This document shows, piece by piece, positions 15,154 through 18,512 of a stretch of DNA of 18,512 nucleotides (its first letter is position 1; every line of letters begins with the position of its first letter). The stretch comes from Clostridia bacterium. Its GTDB lineage: Bacteria > Bacillota > Clostridia > Christensenellales > Aristaeellaceae. The notes beneath the pieces were generated by a model. It searched no databases. It saw only the letters and a program-made list of their open reading frames with translations, and was not told the DNA's origin. The translations under genes and the position numbers were made by a program. The stretch covers positions 1 through 18,512 of the forward strand of contig CAAEEC010000388.1 of NCBI GenBank assembly GCA_900754755.1. The letters are read 5' to 3'.

Positions 15154-16019
15154 AGCGATTCCTCCCCGTTTACAAACATCGTCCCAATGCCCTCGTCAGT
15201 CAACAGTTCGATCAAAATGGAGTGCGGGATGCGCCCATCGATGATGAACACGCGGCGCACGCCCCGGCGGATGGCCTCAATGCAGCACTCGATCTTGGGG
15301 ATCATGCCGCCGGAAATGGTGCCATCGCGGATGAGCAGCGGCGCTTCCGAAGCGCGCACCACCGGAATCAGGCTGGACGGATCGTCCTTATCCCTGAGCA
15401 GGCCGACCGTGTCCGTCATGGAAATCAGGCTTTCCGCCCCCAGCGCGCTGGCGATGCGCGCGGCGGCTGTATCCGCGTTGATGTTGTAGATATTGCCTTC
15501 GTTGTCGCACCCCACCGTGGAAATCACCGGCGTATAGCCCATCTCCAGCATATCCTGAATCGGCTTGGGGTCGATCTTGGTGATGCGCCCCACAAAGCCC
15601 AGTTCCGGATCGAGCGTTTCCGCCTCGATCATGTGCCCATCCATGCCGCACAGGCCCACGGCGCGCCCGCCGATCGCGCCCAAATGGGAAACCAGGCTCT
15701 TGTTGATCTTGCCCGAAAGCACCATCTGCACGATTTCGGCGGTTTCCGCGTCCGTCACGCGCAGGCCGCGCACGAACTCGCTCTGCTTGCCCACGCGCTT
15801 TAGCATATCGGAAATTTCCGGCCCGCCGCCGTGCACCAGCACGACCTTTACGCCGACCTGGCTGAGCAGGGCGACGTCGCGCATCACCGCGCGCTTGAGT
15901 TCATCGTCGAGCATAGCATGCCCGCCGTATTTGATCACCACAATTTTGCCCGCATACCGCTGGATATACGGGAGCGCATGTACGAGCACCGCCGCGCGCT
16001 GGGCGTTGGTCAGCTCCAT
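15150..16019 (-). CDS. argB: Acetylglutamate kinase
   Basis: The 289-residue protein belongs to the amino-acid kinase fold: IKYGGHAM (from Lys30) binds ATP phosphates, VVLVHGGGPEI is the glycine-rich substrate loop, and NINADTAAARIA near the middle is the conserved ArgB block. It phosphorylates N-acetylglutamate. A GGAGGGGG ribosome binding site precedes the ATG, and the gap to argJ is 15 bp. An N-terminal helix ahead of the kinase core is of the sort seen in arginine-feedback-inhibited hexameric forms, so the operon may be end-product controlled at enzyme level. Confidence 0.97.
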   Translation of the reverse strand: MELTNAQRAAVLVHALPYIQRYAGKIVVIKYGGHAMLDDELKRAVMRDVALLSQVGVKVVLVHGGGPEISDMLKRVGKQSEFVRGLRVTDAETAEIVQMVLSGKINKSLVSHLGAIGGRAVGLCGMDGHMIEAETLDPELGFVGRITKIDPKPIQDMLEMGYTPVISTVGCDNEGNIYNINADTAAARIASALGAESLISMTDTVGLLRDKDDPSSLIPVVRASEAPLLIRDGTISGGMIPKIECCIEAIRRGVRRVFIIDGRIPHSILIELLTDEGIGTMFVNGEESL

Positions 16020-16034
16020 TTTCTTCCCCCTCCA

Positions 16035-17249
<1,215 letters not shown>

Positions 17250-17260
17250 ATTTATACCTC

Positions 17261-18181
17261 CTATGGCTGCAAACCCGTGGCCTCGTCCAAGCCGAAGGCG
17301 ATGTTCATGCACTGCACCGCCGCGCCGGACGCGCCCTTGCCCAAATTGTCGAACCGGGCGATGAGCAGCATGCGCTCCTCATTGCCCGCCACGCAAACCT
17401 CCATACTATCCCTGCCCGCAAGCGCGTTGGCGGCCAAATAGTCCGGCGCGGCGGTATAACGCACCAAGCGCGACGATGCGTAATGCGCGCGCAGCGCCTC
17501 TTCCACATCGGCCTTCGTGCCGTTCACCTGCTCGTCAAACAGCGCGACCGTCACCGCCATGCCCGCATAAAAATCCGCCACAATCGGCGTAAACACCGGC
17601 GGCACGGCCAAGCCGCAAACCTTCGCCATTTCCGGCAAATGCTTGTGCGATTGCGAAAGCGCGTATTGCCGCGGACTATCGAGCGCCGCATCGCGCCCGG
17701 CCGCCTCGTAATCGGCGATCATGCTCTTGCCGCCGCCGCTGTATCCCGTGACCGAGTGGCACACCAAACGCGCGTCCTTGGCCAGCAGGCCGCAGGCCAC
17801 GAGCGGATATACCAGGGCAATAAAACCGCTGGCATGGCACCCCGGCACCGCGATGCGCTTGCCGGTGGCGATCGCCTGCCGGTGCGCGCTGGAAAGCTCC
17901 GCAAGGCCGTACGCCCAGCCTGGCTGCGTGCGGTGCGCAGTCGATGCGTCCAAAATCACCACATCTTTGTTTTCCACCATGGCGACCGCTTCCCTGGCCG
18001 CCGCGTCTGGCAGGCACAAAAACGCCGCGTCGCAGGAATTGAGCGCTTCCTTGCGCGCCGCGGGATCCTTGCGCCGTTCCTCTGAAAGCATAATGCGCTC
18101 AACATCCCCCCGCGCCGCGAGGCGCTCGCCAATGCGCAATCCCGTCGTCCCCGAGCCGCCGTCGACAAATACCCGAATCAT
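17261..18181 (-). CDS. argC: N-acetyl-gamma-glutamyl-phosphate reductase, short (type 2) form
   Basis: The 306-residue protein starts with a dinucleotide-binding loop FVDGGSGTTGLRIGERL and has the catalytic Cys115 in VPGCHASGF and GYSGGGKSM further on. The length is about 40 residues below the usual ArgC (roughly 345) and fits the short type 2 class (TIGR01851-like) rather than a truncation, because both ends look intact. It reduces N-acetylglutamyl phosphate to the semialdehyde using NADPH. It is the first gene of the arginine operon, 27 bases after the predicted transcription start, with a GGTGGTGG ribosome binding site; argJ follows after 11 bp. Confidence 0.95.
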   Translation of the reverse strand: MIRVFVDGGSGTTGLRIGERLAARGDVERIMLSEERRKDPAARKEALNSCDAAFLCLPDAAAREAVAMVENKDVVILDASTAHRTQPGWAYGLAELSSAHRQAIATGKRIAVPGCHASGFIALVYPLVACGLLAKDARLVCHSVTGYSGGGKSMIADYEAAGRDAALDSPRQYALSQSHKHLPEMAKVCGLAVPPVFTPIVADFYAGMAVTVALFDEQVNGTKADVEEALRAHYASSRLVRYTAAPDYLAANALAGRDSMEVCVAGNEERMLLIARFDNLGKGASGAAVQCMNIAFGLDEATGLQP

Positions 18182-18214
18182 TCTTCCACCACCACACTGC
18201 CTTTAATGATAGAA

Positions 18215-18242
18215 ATTATATCACGCACAGGCGCGCTGTCAA
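18215..18242 (-). promoter_or_regulatory. Strong promoter of the arginine operon
   Basis: On the minus strand TTGACA (18242-18237), 16 bp, then TATAAT (18220-18215): both boxes match the sigma-A consensus completely. It is the only obvious promoter in front of the nine-gene operon and leads into argC with a short leader of about 27 nt. Confidence 0.9.
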
Positions 18243-18249
18243 CCAATCA

Positions 18250-18267
18250 CATGTAAAATTATTCACA
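18250..18267 (-). promoter_or_regulatory. Candidate ARG box (ArgR/AhrC operator)
   Basis: On the minus strand the 18 bp beginning TGTGAAT and ending TTACATG resemble the ArgR operator (TGAAT, four A/T, ATTCA): the first half-site is perfect and the second matches 3 of 5. It lies immediately upstream of the -35 box, so bound repressor could block polymerase. No argR gene is in the window. Confidence 0.5.
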
Positions 18268-18305
18268 TTTCATGCATATTCGGCTGATTTCATTCCAATT
18301 TCCCG

Positions 18306-18461
18306 CTACAACGCGCGTTTGCGTCCCTTTGACTTTCGCATTCCTCCGTCCACGCTCTCTTCAATGGCCATTTCAATGAAAAGAAAAATGCGCCAAGCCC
18401 CAAAAGTTTCCGCATAAAGTCGCGCCCTGTTAATACGCGGTTCATAATTGGCTGTTATCAT
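18306..18461 (-). CDS. Possible small hypothetical protein, 51 residues
   Basis: The stretch 18182-18512 holds the arginine promoter region and this small frame upstream of it. The product is basic, with a YEPRINRARLY beginning, a hydrophobic RIFLFIEMAI middle and a KSKGRKRAL end. There is no ribosome binding site in front of the ATG, and another frame starting at 18445 is also open, so the call is weak. I do not recognise a family. A TTGACA at the edge of the palindrome just upstream could serve as its -35 box. Confidence 0.25.
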   Translation of the reverse strand: MITANYEPRINRARLYAETFGAWRIFLFIEMAIEESVDGGMRKSKGRKRAL

Positions 18462-18472
18462 GAGAATACTAT

Positions 18473-18503
18473 CAGCTTGTCAAAAAAGTTTTTTGACAAG
18501 CTG
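18473..18503. repeat. Perfect 31-bp palindrome, possible terminator or dispersed repeat
   Basis: CAGCTTGTCAAAAAA (18473-18487) and TTTTTTGACAAGCTG (18489-18503) are exact inverted repeats around a single G. The GC-rich base is outermost and the A/T tract is at the tip, the reverse of a usual intrinsic terminator. It may mark the end of a transcript beyond the window or be a mobile palindromic repeat. Confidence 0.5.
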
Positions 18504-18512
18504 GTGGACGGG

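Overview
The window looks like a chromosomal piece of a GC-rich, low-complexity-free member of the Bacillota, class Clostridia (gut or rumen type). Pointers are strong AGGAGG-type ribosome binding sites, an FMN riboswitch in front of a RibU-type riboflavin transporter, an XRE/AbrB-regulated ABC-2 exporter, an ATC-hydrolase-like protein and an argCJBDF-carAB operon. The lineage is inferred from gene content and sequence style only; no ribosomal RNA or other marker is present.

Left part (1-3697): a short minus-strand operon encodes a PIG3-type quinone oxidoreductase and an NAD(P)-dependent epimerase that runs off the left edge. It is transcribed divergently from an AraC-family regulator, followed by an SGNH hydrolase with its own likely promoter. 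The shared intergenic region holds several inverted and direct repeats that could be operators. Middle part (3698-6662): a multi-hairpin palindromic element, then an FMN riboswitch and ribU on the plus strand, then (minus strand) a three-gene operon of an XRE-AbrB regulator, an ABC ATPase and an ABC-2 permease.

Right part (6662-18267): one long minus-strand operon, apparently driven by a near-consensus promoter (TTGACA-16-TATAAT) with an ARG-box-like site just upstream. Order: argC, argJ, argB, argD, argF, carA, a carB-dapF fusion, an endonuclease/exonuclease/phosphatase-family protein, and an ATC-hydrolase-family protein, ending at a clear intrinsic terminator. Genes are separated by at most about 15 bp or overlap by 4-14 bp. 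The arg genes convert N-acetylglutamate (made from glutamate by ArgJ's acetyl recycling) to citrulline, with CarAB supplying carbamoyl phosphate. No argG or argH is present.

The most striking item is the 1335-residue protein that joins a full-length carbamoyl phosphate synthase large subunit to a complete diaminopimelate-epimerase-fold domain, with essentially no linker after the allosteric MGS domain. In that DapF domain the first of the two catalytic cysteines reads as alanine and the substrate-binding asparagine near the N-terminus reads as aspartate, while the second cysteine and the other ligand residues are kept. So it may be a non-standard epimerase or an amino-acid-binding regulatory domain rather than an ordinary DapF.
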